Shown in pieces: positions 10,167 through 22,200 of a stretch of 64,000 nt of DNA. Every line of letters begins with the position of its first letter. The first letter of the stretch is position 1. A program made the translations under genes and the position numbers. Below the pieces are notes generated by a model. That model saw only the letters and a program-made list of their open reading frames with translations. It did not search any database and was not told where the DNA came from. The DNA is from Ambrosia x helenae (lineage: Eukaryota > Streptophyta > Magnoliopsida > Asterales > Asteraceae): positions 121,409,682 through 121,473,681 of the forward strand of contig CM061229.1 in NCBI GenBank assembly GCA_030844895.1. Reading direction: 5' to 3'.

Positions 10167-13100
10167 ATGGCTTCTTCATCCAAACCTCCTTCCAACATCA
10201 CAATACCAACCGAATTAAATGAAGATGATGACAGTGATATTGGCTCTCCCACCCACCTCGTCCCACACAACTTGGCTGATTCTTTTGAATTTAATGAGGA
10301 TCCTATTAATGTTGTGCTTCATATGTCAGGTTTTGTGTTTAAATTTTACTACAACATTTCAATTTAATGCATTTTACGCACGCACACATGTTTCTTTTTT
10401 TAGTCATTTACTTTCTTTTTCATTTCATGTTTTAGATAATAATATTTTAGCGACCAGATCTGTGGCTTCTGCTGTTGATGGCCACGTTCCTGAAGAAGTT
10501 CAGCCTTTCTTTTTCACTCACCATTTTTTTTAGTTTGTTTATGTGTTTTTTTATGTTCATTTTTATATGTTAATGGATGTAAGGATGGATGTAGATGTTA
10601 TGTTTTAATTGACCTATTTTTTTTATAATTGGTGTTGCAGTTTTTTCACATCTTTTCCATTCAAAAAGATTTTGCATTTTTTTTAAATCGTTACATTTTG
10701 TTTTTCTTTTTTGTTAGATTTATTATATGTTAATGTTTTTAACTAGCTTATCCAGCATACAACTTTAACCACTTTAAAACACATCATAAAACACATGTTT
10801 CTTAGTGTGATGCATAAAGTCCATAGAAGCTTTTTGTCCATTCTTTTTCACCAAATCACATTTTTCACAGTTTTTAAGTCGTTACATTTTTCTTGTTTGT
10901 TGTTCAAAAAGCATAAACACCTTTTGTTTTATTGTTTTTTTTCCTTTTTTTTATATGTTAAGCTTTGTTTTTTGGTTAAACAACATACACACCTTGTTTT
11001 ATTTTGTCATATATCAATTTTTTTTGTTAATTTTGCCCTTTTTATTTTTTATAGATAAACTCTTTTTTCTTTAAACTTTTAAAACTTTTTCTTATTGTGA
11101 TACATAATGTCCATTAAAGCCGGATTACTATTTTTTACATTGAAAACCCATTCCACAGTATTGAAATCGTTACATTTTTGTTGTTGGTTGTTTACTCTAG
11201 GTTTTTTCCTACCTTTTTTCTTGTTCTTATTGTGGTACACTAGAATAGTTTTTGGACAGTTTTAAATCTTTAAATGATAGTGTTTGTTTTTTGGTTAAAC
11301 AACAAAATACACCTTTTTTAGAGTTTGGTTAATAAATGTCACTTTTGCTACTTTTGCTACATGGTAGAACATATATAATATGTTAATTTTTATTATCTTT
11401 TTTCTTCAATATGTTTCTCACTTAAAAGCTCTATATTGTTCATTATTTAATTTGGTTTAATTATGTTTCTAATTATTCTGTTGTGCACTGTTATAGAAAT
11501 AAATGAAGAGCCGTTTTATGTTTTTGAAACTCCGAATGGAACTAGGATGTGGACTCCCAATGTTGATTTGAAGTATACTCCAACCGTTGGACGGGCAGTT
11601 GACAACTGGGAAGACGCTTATACTCTATATACAGTTTATGCTGAACAAGCTGGTTTCTCTGTTAGAAGAGGACAATCCAAGGTATGGAACGGTGTTGTTA
11701 CTCATAAATATTATCGATGTAACAAATATGGAAAACCTCAAAAGAAGCGTACGTTTGACACTTTATGCGACGACTCTATGAAGTTTCGCCAGACTACCTT
11801 CACACTCAGTGATTGCAATGCACACATTTGTGTTATGTTGTCCAAAAAAGATGGTCGTTTATTGGTTAACAAATTTGTGGAGGAGCATAACCATCCTTTT
11901 ATTGACAATCATAACCGTGATCTTACAAAGTCTGGTAGGAAGCTTAGCTATTCTGCTAAGCAGTTCATTCATAGAATGAGTCTCAACAAGATTGGTCCCG
12001 TAAAAGCACACAGCTGTTATGTTGCAATGAAAGGGGGGCATCATAATGTCCATGGTACCCCAGCCGACTTCAAAAACTTTAGCCAAAAGTTGAGAATTTT
12101 TATTGGTGATAAAGATTCTCAGCTAGTGTTGGACCGATTGCGTGATCGTTCAGATAGCTTACCTGATTTTTTTTATGACTTTGTTATTCAAAATGGTCAA
12201 CTTATATCTGTCTTTTGGGCTGATGAAATTTCGAAGCTGAACTACAATGTTTTCGGTGATGTTGTTGCATTTGATGCCACTTATCAAACCAATAAGTAAG
12301 TACTTTAAATCTGTTGTCTATTAATTTTTTGAGGCCTCTTTGTATTATTATGTTACTAGGTCCCCATATATTTTATTGTATATATATTTTTTGTTAGCTA
12401 TATATGTGTTACATAATGCATTTTTTATACTTTTGTTCCCAGGTATAACATGATTTTTGTTCCGTTCACTGGTGTGGATTATAACAAACAGTGTGTAACA
12501 TTCGGTGCGGGTCTTCTGTTTAATGAAACCATTGATTCTTACAAATGGTTGCTTCAAGCTTTTCTGAAAGCTCATGGGAAGCAACCGTTATTAGTATTAT
12601 CTGATCAAGATCCGGCCATGAGGCAAGCAATACTACAAGTTTTTACTGAATCTCGCCACCGCCTTTGCATGTGGCATATTATGAAGAAGTTACCAGTGAA
12701 GGTAATAACTGCATAGCATACATCCATTCTCAATGTCCTTGTTTTTTTTCATTTTTTAGATATTTGTGATTGATGATTAGTTTTTTTTTTTTCCAGATTT
12801 CTGGTGATTTGTTACAGAACACTGATTTTAGGCAATGCATACATCGTTTGGTATGGAATGTTTATATCAAGCCGTCTACATTTGAGAGCCGTTGGAAAGA
12901 ACTTTTGGATAATTTTGGTCTTCACGATCATTCTTGGTTGAATGAGATGTACGATATCAGGGATCGTTGGGTACCTGCTTACTTCCGAGAGATCCCCATG
13001 TGTTGCTTGATGAAAACTACATCCCGTTGCGAAAGCTCTAATGCGTCTTTCAAAGTAAATTCCACCAGTGCTAATACTCTTGTCCAGTTTATGATGTGTT

Positions 13101-14096
13101 ACGAGACCAGAATTGATGCCCAGCAATACCGTCAAAGGATGGCTGGGTATAAAACCTCTTCTGCAGAATTTAAGGACACAACCGGCTTAGCCATTGAAAA
13201 GCATGCTTTTGAGTTGTATACGAATGCTCTTTTCCTGGAAGTACTAAAAGAGATTGCTAAGGGCAAGGAATGTTGTTACGTCTCTAACACTAAGGCTGTT
13301 GATGATATTTTGGTTTTTTCAGTCACTCACCTAGATCGAATGAACGGTTATGTTAATGTGTTTGAGGTAATCTTATTTTGTAACTAATAGCAGTCGTTTA
13401 TACCTTGGATGTTTAAGCTCTTAAATAACCTTCTTTTTTCCCCAGGTCAAGTTCAACGATGTTGACGCATCGGCTGAATGTTCGTGTAGGGGATTCAACC
13501 GTATTGGGTATCTTTGTCGTCATGTTTTTTGTGTCTATCGGGTTAAAAATATTCAAAAGATTCCTGACAAGTATGTTGCTAGTAGGTGGCTACGTGACGC
13601 ATTGCCGAAGAGGATTTTTTCAGTTGAAAATCGTTATGGCGTTGACAACTCCCCACAAGCTGTTATGCGTAACCAGATTTTAGATTTGGTTACCGATTGT
13701 GTGGATGTTGTCCGTAGTGACACGGATCTCCTTTCTAACTTGGTTGAGAGTTTAAAAGCTATCAAGATTAATCTTGTTGATCACAGGTCTCTCGAAGCCC
13801 CTGTTGTTGAATCCAATGAGGCTGTTGTTGAAGAGTTGGTCGGGCAATCTTTGGATGTGGACATTTCATGTAACAATCCAGAAGTTGTTCGTACTAAAGG
13901 TTGTGGAAGGAATCGACGCTTGAAGTCCCTTGCTGAAACGAAGGCTGCAAAGCCCCCCAAAGCTCCTAGGCTATGTCGTACTTGCAACAAATACGTTTTA
14001 AACCATGATTCTCGTAATTGCAAGAAGATGTCAAATGTTGGTGCCACGCAATCTGGTGGGAGCTCCGAAAGCCAGGCCCCATCTCCAGCCACGTAG
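10167..14096 (+). CDS. FAR1/MULE-type transposase, five exons, 813 aa
   Basis: Exons 10167-10329, 11497-12295, 12443-12701, 12797-13366 and 13446-14096 join in phase (phases 1, 2, 0, 0) to 2442 nt ending at TAG. Domains: FAR1-type zinc-binding DNA-binding domain (about aa 70-180; Cys in YRCNK and LSDCNAH, His pair in EEHNHPF); MULE transposase core with Asp in FDATYQTNK (about aa 315), LSDQDPAM (about aa 374), a CMWH motif, and Glu in SRCESSN (about aa 483); SWIM zinc finger CSCRGFNRIGYLCRH (about aa 610-625); basic C-terminus with a CRTCNKY...HDSRNC knuckle. It should bind the TIRs and catalyse cut-and-paste transposition in the nucleus. The first exon is less certain; a possible cassette at 10436-10509 does not join in phase. 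No disabling mutation is seen. Confidence 0.85.
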
Positions 14097-15647
14097 GGCT
14101 ACTGTTATTGACTATCACTGAGCCACCTATCTTTTTGAAGATGTGTCCCTAGTATGTGTTTCATCTAGGATTTAATAACTACTTAAGACTACTCAGTCTG
14201 TTACGTCTGTAACATTTGATACCCAGTCTGTTACGTATGTAACATTGTTGAACTGCATGGTTTGTTGGTGCTCGTTTTTGGGCTCAGTGAAGTCTAGGTT
14301 GGTTTTTAATATTTTGGTAATGGATTTGCTTTTAATTTTGTGTTCTTATTTATTCACTATTTTTTATGTTTTGAATAAATGGTCAAAGCTATCTAAACAA
14401 TGTTTTTTTGCACCTTGATAAATATTTTTTAAAAAAAAAACATTAAACTTGGATTAAATTTGGTAGCATTACACATCATGCCACATCATTTTTAGGTTAA
14501 CATACAACTGAATGAAACATACAAATTGCCCCTTAAAAGATAGATGCTCCCCAAATGACCTTTGAGAATATTAAGGCGATAACTAAACAACATATTATTT
14601 TATTCTTCCTTCGAATCTCTTCTTTTAGGGTAGTAACTTGTCCTTCCAGGTTATTCTTTGACCGTAGTAGACCAGGTATTATCTTTGTCGAACGGAGGCA
14701 TATTGGCGGATCAAACCATTTGAAGTACCGACAGGCGTTGTTCTGTTTCACCAAACAGAATTTATTAATCATCCATTTAAAAATATAAGTGTATAAGAAA
14801 AACAATTGTCCTTACCTCTAACGGACAAGTATAGAATCGTCTTCCCGGATTATCATTTGTCCACGAAGTCTTCAGAATAGCCTCTCTCCGACAAGCACAC
14901 AACTCCATGTTCTTAATCTTCTATCACCCTTTTATTTTCTTGTATTTATTTTAGTAGGCCTTTTTTTTTGTGAGTAAGTTTAGGAGTTTCCAACAACCTA
15001 TGTAATAGAAAATATTGTTTACCCCTTTTATTTATAATTACAACGTTTTTGGAATTTAGTGTGTAGACTAGTTAGGTGAGGGGGAGTTCATTTTTCTAAG
15101 ATGTCTTACGTGATTTTTTAAATATATATATACCATAAAGGATTGTGTGTAAGATTCTCAATGTATAGTCACATCACAAGTGTACTATATACACTATCAA
15201 GTAAAAAAGTTGGTATGCTTTTACAAAAAGGTGTTTGTAAAAAAACCCATTCTTTAAGTTGTTTTTACATTTTTAAAATAAGAAAACTATATGAGTTAGA
15301 TTGGTTTAAAATCAACAAAAAAATGTAAGTACTTAGATACTTTCATTCCACACGATTTTATATTAAACAAAATAAGTCTTTTTTTTAGTTTATAACACAC
15401 GATTTTATATTTTTTATAACAATTAATTAGATGTCACACTTAACTACTTCGTTTTTCTTCATTTATGCTATTTTTACACTCTATTTGGACATTAATATTC
15501 ATAAGTAAACAGAAGACATCCATACAAACATACATTAAACTATAAAACGAAATATCCACTAACAATACTTCCCATACGTTACTTCCCATCTATCTCTTAC
15601 AAACGATTCAACATTTTTCTATCATGTTTTAGTTTTGATTTTCCAAA
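14097..15647. other. AT-rich spacer between convergent MULE genes
   Basis: About 1.55 kb between the transposase stop and the end of the minus-strand triple-repeat gene. It holds a tandem pair of AGTCTGTTACGT(C/A)TGTAACATT near 14196-14247 and short overlapping frames at 14533-14805 without recognisable domains. Nothing else is supported. Confidence 0.5.
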
Positions 15648-16494
15648 TTACTTAATATAATATAGGTACGTAGGAGCACTAGTGCATGATAGGTCAGTAG
15701 GAAAATACAAATCCCAATCAATACTAGCAAACCATTGGTCATCGTCTTCTTCATCAATTACCATATTACGGGTATCGACATCCCTTTGTACACCCTCTTC
15801 AATCCGAGGTGGATTACCGTTGGATGATATTCTCGAAGGTGAATACAAACTCCAATCAATAGACCTAAACCATTCGTCTTCTTCTTCTTCCGCTGCTCTA
15901 AGTTCCATGGCTCGTTTGTCTTCTACATTAGCTATCACATTATTCATTTCGAAACTGCTCGCAACAAATTCTTCTGGCACTTTAGGTGGACTACGTGTGC
16001 ATGACATGGATTTTGGCATATACAAATCCCAATCAATAGAACGTAACCATTCGTACTCGTCTTCTTCTTCTTTTTCTTTCTCTGTCTTTAGTTGGATGGC
16101 TGTTCGGTATTGTTCATCAATTACCACATTTCGTGTTTCGAACCCCCTATCAACAACTTGCTCCTCTTTTTTCACATGCTAAAAAAGTAGAAGAAATATT
16201 TTTTTAAGAATACAATTAATATTTTCATACCCTTATACTCTAATGTGACATTAATATTCTTTTATTTTTTTAATGACAAGAAATACTAACCTTCATGGTT
16301 TTATAGATATTTTTTGAATCAGACATCCGGATAGATGATGATGATACACCCGTTGATGTTAATGCTAGCTTCCTTAGCCTTTTTCCAACCATGAAGTATT
16401 TCAACTTCCTTGGTTTTTCTTCGTAATCTTCTTGTTTCACCTGTTGTTTTCCATTCCTTTGCCAATTCGACATTTTGTTTTTGTTTTTAGACAA
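15648..16494 (-). CDS. MULE accessory protein with three SIDW-LY repeats (244 aa, unknown)
   Basis: Two exons (16494-16291 and 16178-15648) join in phase 0; the donor is AAG|GTTAGT and the acceptor TTTTTTAG. The N-terminal 68 residues are basic and polar (Lys/Arg/Gln-rich); the rest is acidic and contains three diverged copies of a unit with the core W(F/L)xSIDWxLYxP: EYEWLRSIDWDLYMP, DEWFRSIDWSLYSP and DQWFASIDWDLYFP, each preceded by an acidic run and followed by a Ser/Cys-x-x-P segment, spaced about 50-60 residues. No signal peptide or membrane segment. The family is not recognised. It lies inside the MULE and converges on the transposase, so a role in transposition or its regulation is only a guess. 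Confidence 0.6.
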
Positions 16495-18084
16495 GATTGT
16501 ATCTCTCTATCTTACAATAAGTAAACTGAATACCTTTCTCAACCAAAAAAAAAGGAATAACTAAACCAAATAAGTAACTACACTTAAATAACTTTTTCAA
16601 CTTTGGCAACATTTAAATGACCTTTTTAGGTAGGTAAGGAATTTAATGTCTGTATATGTTACATGAGTTTGTTATATTTTTTCTTTTTTTTTCCAATTTT
16701 TTATTGATGTTTTTACAGTAACATTTATTGCTATAATTTTTTCCAGTTTGCACACGTAACATGTCTTGTTTGTTACAGTTTTTTCGCTGTAGCCACGTAT
16801 TTTTGTTTTTTTTTTTCATTTGTAACATTTTTTCTTTAAATTTGTTTTTATTGACTTTTTGTTTCAGCTTTAAGTCTATTCGCAGGTCATACAAGATTGT
16901 GTAGATTTTCTTCCTAGAAGAAATTATAATATATTGTGTAGGTGTTAGAGTTTGCCTATAATTTAAAAATATTAGATATGGTGGTAGTGTTTGATGTTAC
17001 ATAAAGTCTTTCTACCTTTAATTGTACTATTAAACATTAGTGACCAGCTTTTCAGTCTTCATTATTATAATATAAATTCCTTGTCATTAGTACTAAATTT
17101 TTTGTTGACATTTTTCAAGAGCATAATACAAATTTTACTTGTGGTATTTTCCAAAATTGACACTTTTTACACCTTCCCAAGTTTACAACTATAATTATCT
17201 ATTTTTTCATTTAATGTTATTACAAACATTTACAAACTTTGTGTTTATTACCTACCAGTAATTTTTTTAAGTTACATCCTGTTTAAATTTTCTTTTATGT
17301 TTTTTGTATGTTTGTGGTGGGTGGATGGTGGGGGTCGTGTAGTGATGTGGTTTGTACTTTTGTAACATTTTTGTATCAAAACAAGCCTTTTTTACATTGA
17401 ATGGTTTAATGTTACATTTTTCCTCCAATGCTCTTTTGTTTTCATACAATGTCAATGACATTTTTTTTTTCTTGACTAATTGATATATAAAAAATTCAGT
17501 TTTGTTTTGTGTCATTTTCTTTTCTGTTACATGCATTTTTACAAATGTTTGACAATGGATACCTTTTATTTTATTTTTTGTTTTTTTTATGTTTCATAAT
17601 GTGTGTTGTACTATTAATTATTTTTATATGTAATTTTTTTTCTTTTTTTAACAATTATTACAATAATCTAAAATATTATTAAAATATAAATTTTCCTTTT
17701 TTTTATTTTTAATATAACCTTTGTATATAATTTCTATGACATTAATCTAACCTTTTGTAACTTATATGTTTTTTTTTCACTTATTCTTCTTTACATATAA
17801 CGTATAAATTTTACATTTCAATGTTTTTAATTTTACATTTCGGCCAATACTCATCTGTTTCGATACATATGGACCACCCAAATAATGTCGATAAATGTTA
17901 AATATCAAACCATTAAAATTTTTGGACAACACAACTTCATCACATGTTTGTTATCCCTTATAACATGCTAATACGTATTAAAAAGGTTACATTAAACTAC
18001 TAACTATGGTAATAACCTTAGGAGGACATTTTTAAAGAACTAAATAACATTAACCGGACATTACTAACACCTAGGCACACTTTT
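16495..18084. other. AT-rich spacer inside the MULE
   Basis: About 1.6 kb of AT-rich DNA with many short T-runs and scattered TTACATTTT-type strings on both strands. Short frames occur (16643-16894, 17267-17536) but are Lys/Asn-rich low-complexity translations and not convincing. Probably the 5' region of the 15648-16494 gene plus the 3' region of the 18085-18717 gene. Confidence 0.5.
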
Positions 18085-18717
18085 TTAGTAACTGAAAATT
18101 GAATCAAAGGAGCAATCAGAATCCGTCCCGCGTTCATCCTCCCATGGATCATGCATCTCCCACTCCCATTCCATCTCTCGTGTTTTTGATCCGTAAGTCC
18201 AATCCGCATACTCTGCACCAGGATCCGACTCGTAATCTTTTGCCCAATCAGGTGTGTAATAAGGTTCCGGAGTGTACTCAACCTCCTGACTGTTGTCTTC
18301 GTGAAATATGAGGTCATAAGCCAAATTCCAATCAAACATTTCATCGTCATCAACCTCACCCCCCAATGTATGTGAGTGTGTGTTTCCCTGATCCGTGACA
18401 TCACCTGGAGGCTTGTGACAATCAATGCCATCCACGTGGCGGTCTACTAGTAAGACCTCTTGCTCATGGTTAATTTCATGATGTGGTAGCTCATAACCCT
18501 CTGCTTGAGTTGCATCCCCTGCTTGTTCGGGATTATTGTCTACTATGGCAGCAAGCTGCCCTAAAGGTTGTGGTAGAATGTTATCAACATGATTAGGTAC
18601 ACCATGCCCAGGAGCTTCAGCAGGAAGGTGGTTCCGAGGCCTAAGGTAATAGTTTATTGGTTGAAAGTTTCTGTGTTGAAGAACATGATGTGGAGGTGTG
18701 GTTGGCGGTGTCACCAT
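18085..18717 (-). CDS. Acidic Trp-rich MULE accessory protein (210 aa, unknown)
   Basis: A single exon from ATG 18717 to the stop at 18085-18087. The N-terminal part is Pro/His/Asn-rich (repeated PPTTPPHH-like and HEINHEQ segments); the C-terminal third is strongly acidic and aromatic, with DWNLAYDL, YTPDWAKDY, ADWTYG and MEWEWEMHDPWED. No domain is recognised. It shares with the neighbouring triple-repeat protein an acidic 'W..DW' character but no clear alignment. It lies in the MULE on the same strand as the Ulp1 gene, about 570 bp past that gene's stop. Confidence 0.5.
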   Translation of the reverse strand: MVTPPTTPPHHVLQHRNFQPINYYLRPRNHLPAEAPGHGVPNHVDNILPQPLGQLAAIVDNNPEQAGDATQAEGYELPHHEINHEQEVLLVDRHVDGIDCHKPPGDVTDQGNTHSHTLGGEVDDDEMFDWNLAYDLIFHEDNSQEVEYTPEPYYTPDWAKDYESDPGAEYADWTYGSKTREMEWEWEMHDPWEDERGTDSDCSFDSIFSY

Positions 18718-19285
18718 TTTGTGAAGATATCAAAAAACAGACAAGTTTGGTGTCTTGAGGATGCCTTCTTAAATACTCAAGCCCCCCCCCCCCATCAGTG
18801 GTACCTTTTTACTGTGCAAAAAATTAAAAAGGGGGATAAAACCATATTAAATTTTCCTAGATTTAGTAAAAGTTAAAAATCACTTTTACCTTTTAACTTT
18901 TACTTTTTAACTTTTAAAGTTAAAAATCCCCATATGAATTATTAATTTTCAAATGGTTTGATAGGTATGCTGGATAGTAATAATATGTTGGATAGTAATA
19001 ATATGTTGCATTACAACATCCTAATAAACACCTATATGATGGAAAATTCATAAATAACACCATAGGTGCAGTTCAACATTCTAATACAAGTTAACATAAA
19101 TATAACATGCTAAAAGGCATTTTTTGACCAAAACATGGTTTCTGCCTTCAAAATACTGCGATGCTTGTAACAGAGTTACATCAGCAACAGCAGTAGCATT
19201 AGGTCATTTTACAGACAATTGTTTTAAACAACACACACCCCTTTAAAAAGCTTCCCCAACCATTTTCTCCAACCATATCATAAAT
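18718..19285. other. Spacer between acidic-protein gene and Ulp1 gene
   Basis: 568 bp, AT-rich. Contains a C10 run near 18782 and a short tandem duplication of GGATAGTAATAATATGTT (18970-19006). This should hold the promoter of the minus-strand 18085-18717 gene; no clear TATA box was identified. Confidence 0.45.
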
Positions 19286-22200
19286 CTACTTCCGCATTGC
19301 CTCAGCGATAATTTTTCCCCTTAAAACATTTGCGGCCGAAAGTAGAATATGTGCAGCGTACTTTGTTCTCAGTCTACGCAGCTCCGCTAACTTTTTCATT
19401 CCATGCCTACTAAACCCGCAGTCAAATGTTTCGCCAACGCCCATATATTTTTCCATATGCCGCATTAAAAAAATCCCACAAACGTGCATATTTGTTTTTG
19501 TTGACCACGGTATGTCTTCTTTAGTGATCGGCGCCAAACTTATTTCAACACTTTTTGGATGCTTGACTTCATTCAGGTACTTAACGAACAGATGTTTCTG
19601 TAACATATTAAAATGTAACAGTTTTAAAACCCCCAAAGAAACAATGTATTTGTTTGTTTTTTCAAATATTTTACTATTTACTTACCACTTTAAATGCGGA
19701 GTCCTTTGAAAAGTAATCGTTGCTGTCAATCAACCGAACCAAGGGGTACAAGTCACCCCAGTTATCAATCACTCGAATAATTGCATTCTTCAAGTCAAAC
19801 ACGATCAAGTAGTAGTGTTCATACTCCACTATTGGAAAAAAAACCAAGTCAAAAGACTTCAGGTCCATGAGGTCTTCATTCCCGTACACAGCCGCCTTCA
19901 TGTTCTTGGTGAACTTATCCATTCTTTGTTCCTCAGTTGCATTTTCATCATTTAGCATCCAGTCAATCTAGGCGAAAGACAAAAAATTATCATGCACTAC
20001 CATATATTCAGAATTTACAAAAGCCTAAAAAATTTGAACACTTACAATAGCTTTAGTGCCAATAAAAAGTCTAATTTTGGAACCTGTTGCCTTGTATCTT
20101 TCTTGAAAGTTTAAAACTGTAACATCGCGTGATTTCTACTTTTCTTGTATTTTAAATTCTATACTTAACAAATTCGAAGTTCGCCTTTATTCGCTCCTTT
20201 TATGTTACTCATACCGATTCATGACGAGTCGCCATTATATTTTTACCCTATTCAATTTAAGCGTTATAACAAGGAACTCATTTAGTTAAGATCTTAATAT
20301 ATATATTTTTTAAATAAAACATATATTTCTTTTTTTAATAACACTTTCGAAAAAAAAGAAAGTGTAAAACATTGTTAGTGACTTTTGTCACAATTAAAAC
20401 AAACATAGATATTATATGCCGTACGTATTTTTTATTTTTTATTATTATTTTTTTTCCTTTTAAAGATATATTTACTAACTAATTAACTTCTAACCACCCT
20501 AATTAATTCATTAAATACCCAACCCCTTCACCCCAACTATAAATACATCACTCCTACCCATTCTAACACTTGCTCATTTCTAAATCCTCTCTAATCTCTC
20601 AAGAATTCTCTCAAGAATAAGTGAGTTTCTCACTTCACCTTCAACCTCTCTTCTACTTTCTTCACTCTCCTCTTCTTCAAACCCTTTGAGGAAACCTCTA
20701 GGACCTCTCTCCTATTTGCCATGGCAAATAAACATGAGTAGGGCACCAATTTGAGGCCTCAAATGTGGTCATCTTCTATTATCTTTTATGCACTAAGTTG
20801 TTAATAATACCAACCAAGTTCACCAACAACTCAATGATGGAGGGACTTGTGTTATGGTTCATGGTTGACAAAAGGAAGGCCAAGGCTCATCCAAACTAAG
20901 TCACCATACCCTACTTTCTAAGTTATATTATATAAATACTAAATTATATAAACTCTACTAATTTAATAACTTGGAAAGGTTTGTGGATACATCCCTACCT
21001 TACCAATGCTTGACTCTCCTAACCATCCGAATCACCTCTATGGTGGTTTGTGTTTTGGTTCGCCTAAAAGGCTTGCTTGACTCTTATGACCATCTGAATC
21101 ACCTTCATGGTGGTTTGTGTTTTGGTTCGCCTAAAAGGCTTGCATGACTCTCGTGAATCTATAATCTAAACCCGAACCTAAGACCCTTTATTCTTTAATT
21201 CTAGATAACCAAGGCTAAAGCTAAACCTACCAAGACTTACCTTTTTGGAGCTCTATCAAACGCACCCAAAGGTGAGTTCATACTTGTCCCCCTTTTACTC
21301 TTTATTCTTTGGGGCTCAACATGTATCACTATCAAAACTTAAACGATTTCATACTCTTAAACTATTATGCTCAATCTAAATGCTATTATGCTATGCCATG
21401 CTAGAATTCAAAGTCTTACATACAAATGTACGATTAGTTAACAACCCACCTTACATGTATAGCGCTATAGGTTGACACGCCGCCCCCTTTATGGGTCATG
21501 ATAAGATGAAGTCTTTTGTGTTATCGAGTGTTGTTGCCGTTTGTATGGTTCTACGTGCATATGCCTATAACATGATGATTCGAGTAGACTTTTCTATACT
21601 ATGTACTTAGACTCAAACTAGTATGCTCACCAATGCTTTATGTGTTGACGGATATTTTATACATGTTGCAGGAAATGTTTGATGCAAGATATCAAGAAAT
21701 CTACTTAGGATTGGACTAGAAACTCACGCTAGTTTAAGTTCTATATTTTGATGTTCTATTTTTTTCTTTTCGTGAAACAATTTGTATTATGTTATCTTTT
21801 TAGACAATGATTATGCTATGAATGAAATTTTATCTTTAAATTATATTATCACGAATTCTAGTGTCATGAAGTCTTTGAACAATCTACCACTAAGTCTCAC
21901 CTCGATGATTCCGCCATCGGTTGGGGTGTGACAGATTGGTATCAGAGCCATGACTATAGGGATCTAGGAAAAATTGCCATGTTTGACCTAGACTATAGTT
22001 AAGAACCCTTTTGACCATTCCTTTTATCATGCTTAAAATACTTGTTCTCCCTATCTTGCTTCTAATCCATTCTCTTGGTCCTTAAAATTTACCTTCCTAT
22101 TTGTGGATTACTCTACACTCGAAGACGCTCGTATAACACAAACGAAAGAAAATCACCGAAATAGGCGTGAAACCCTCACTTTGGTGATAACTTTCAATCC

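Noticed and set aside
14533..14805. 90-aa minus-strand frame with a basic N-terminus and hydrophobic tail
   Set aside because: Isolated, with an equally long overlapping plus-strand frame; no supporting features.
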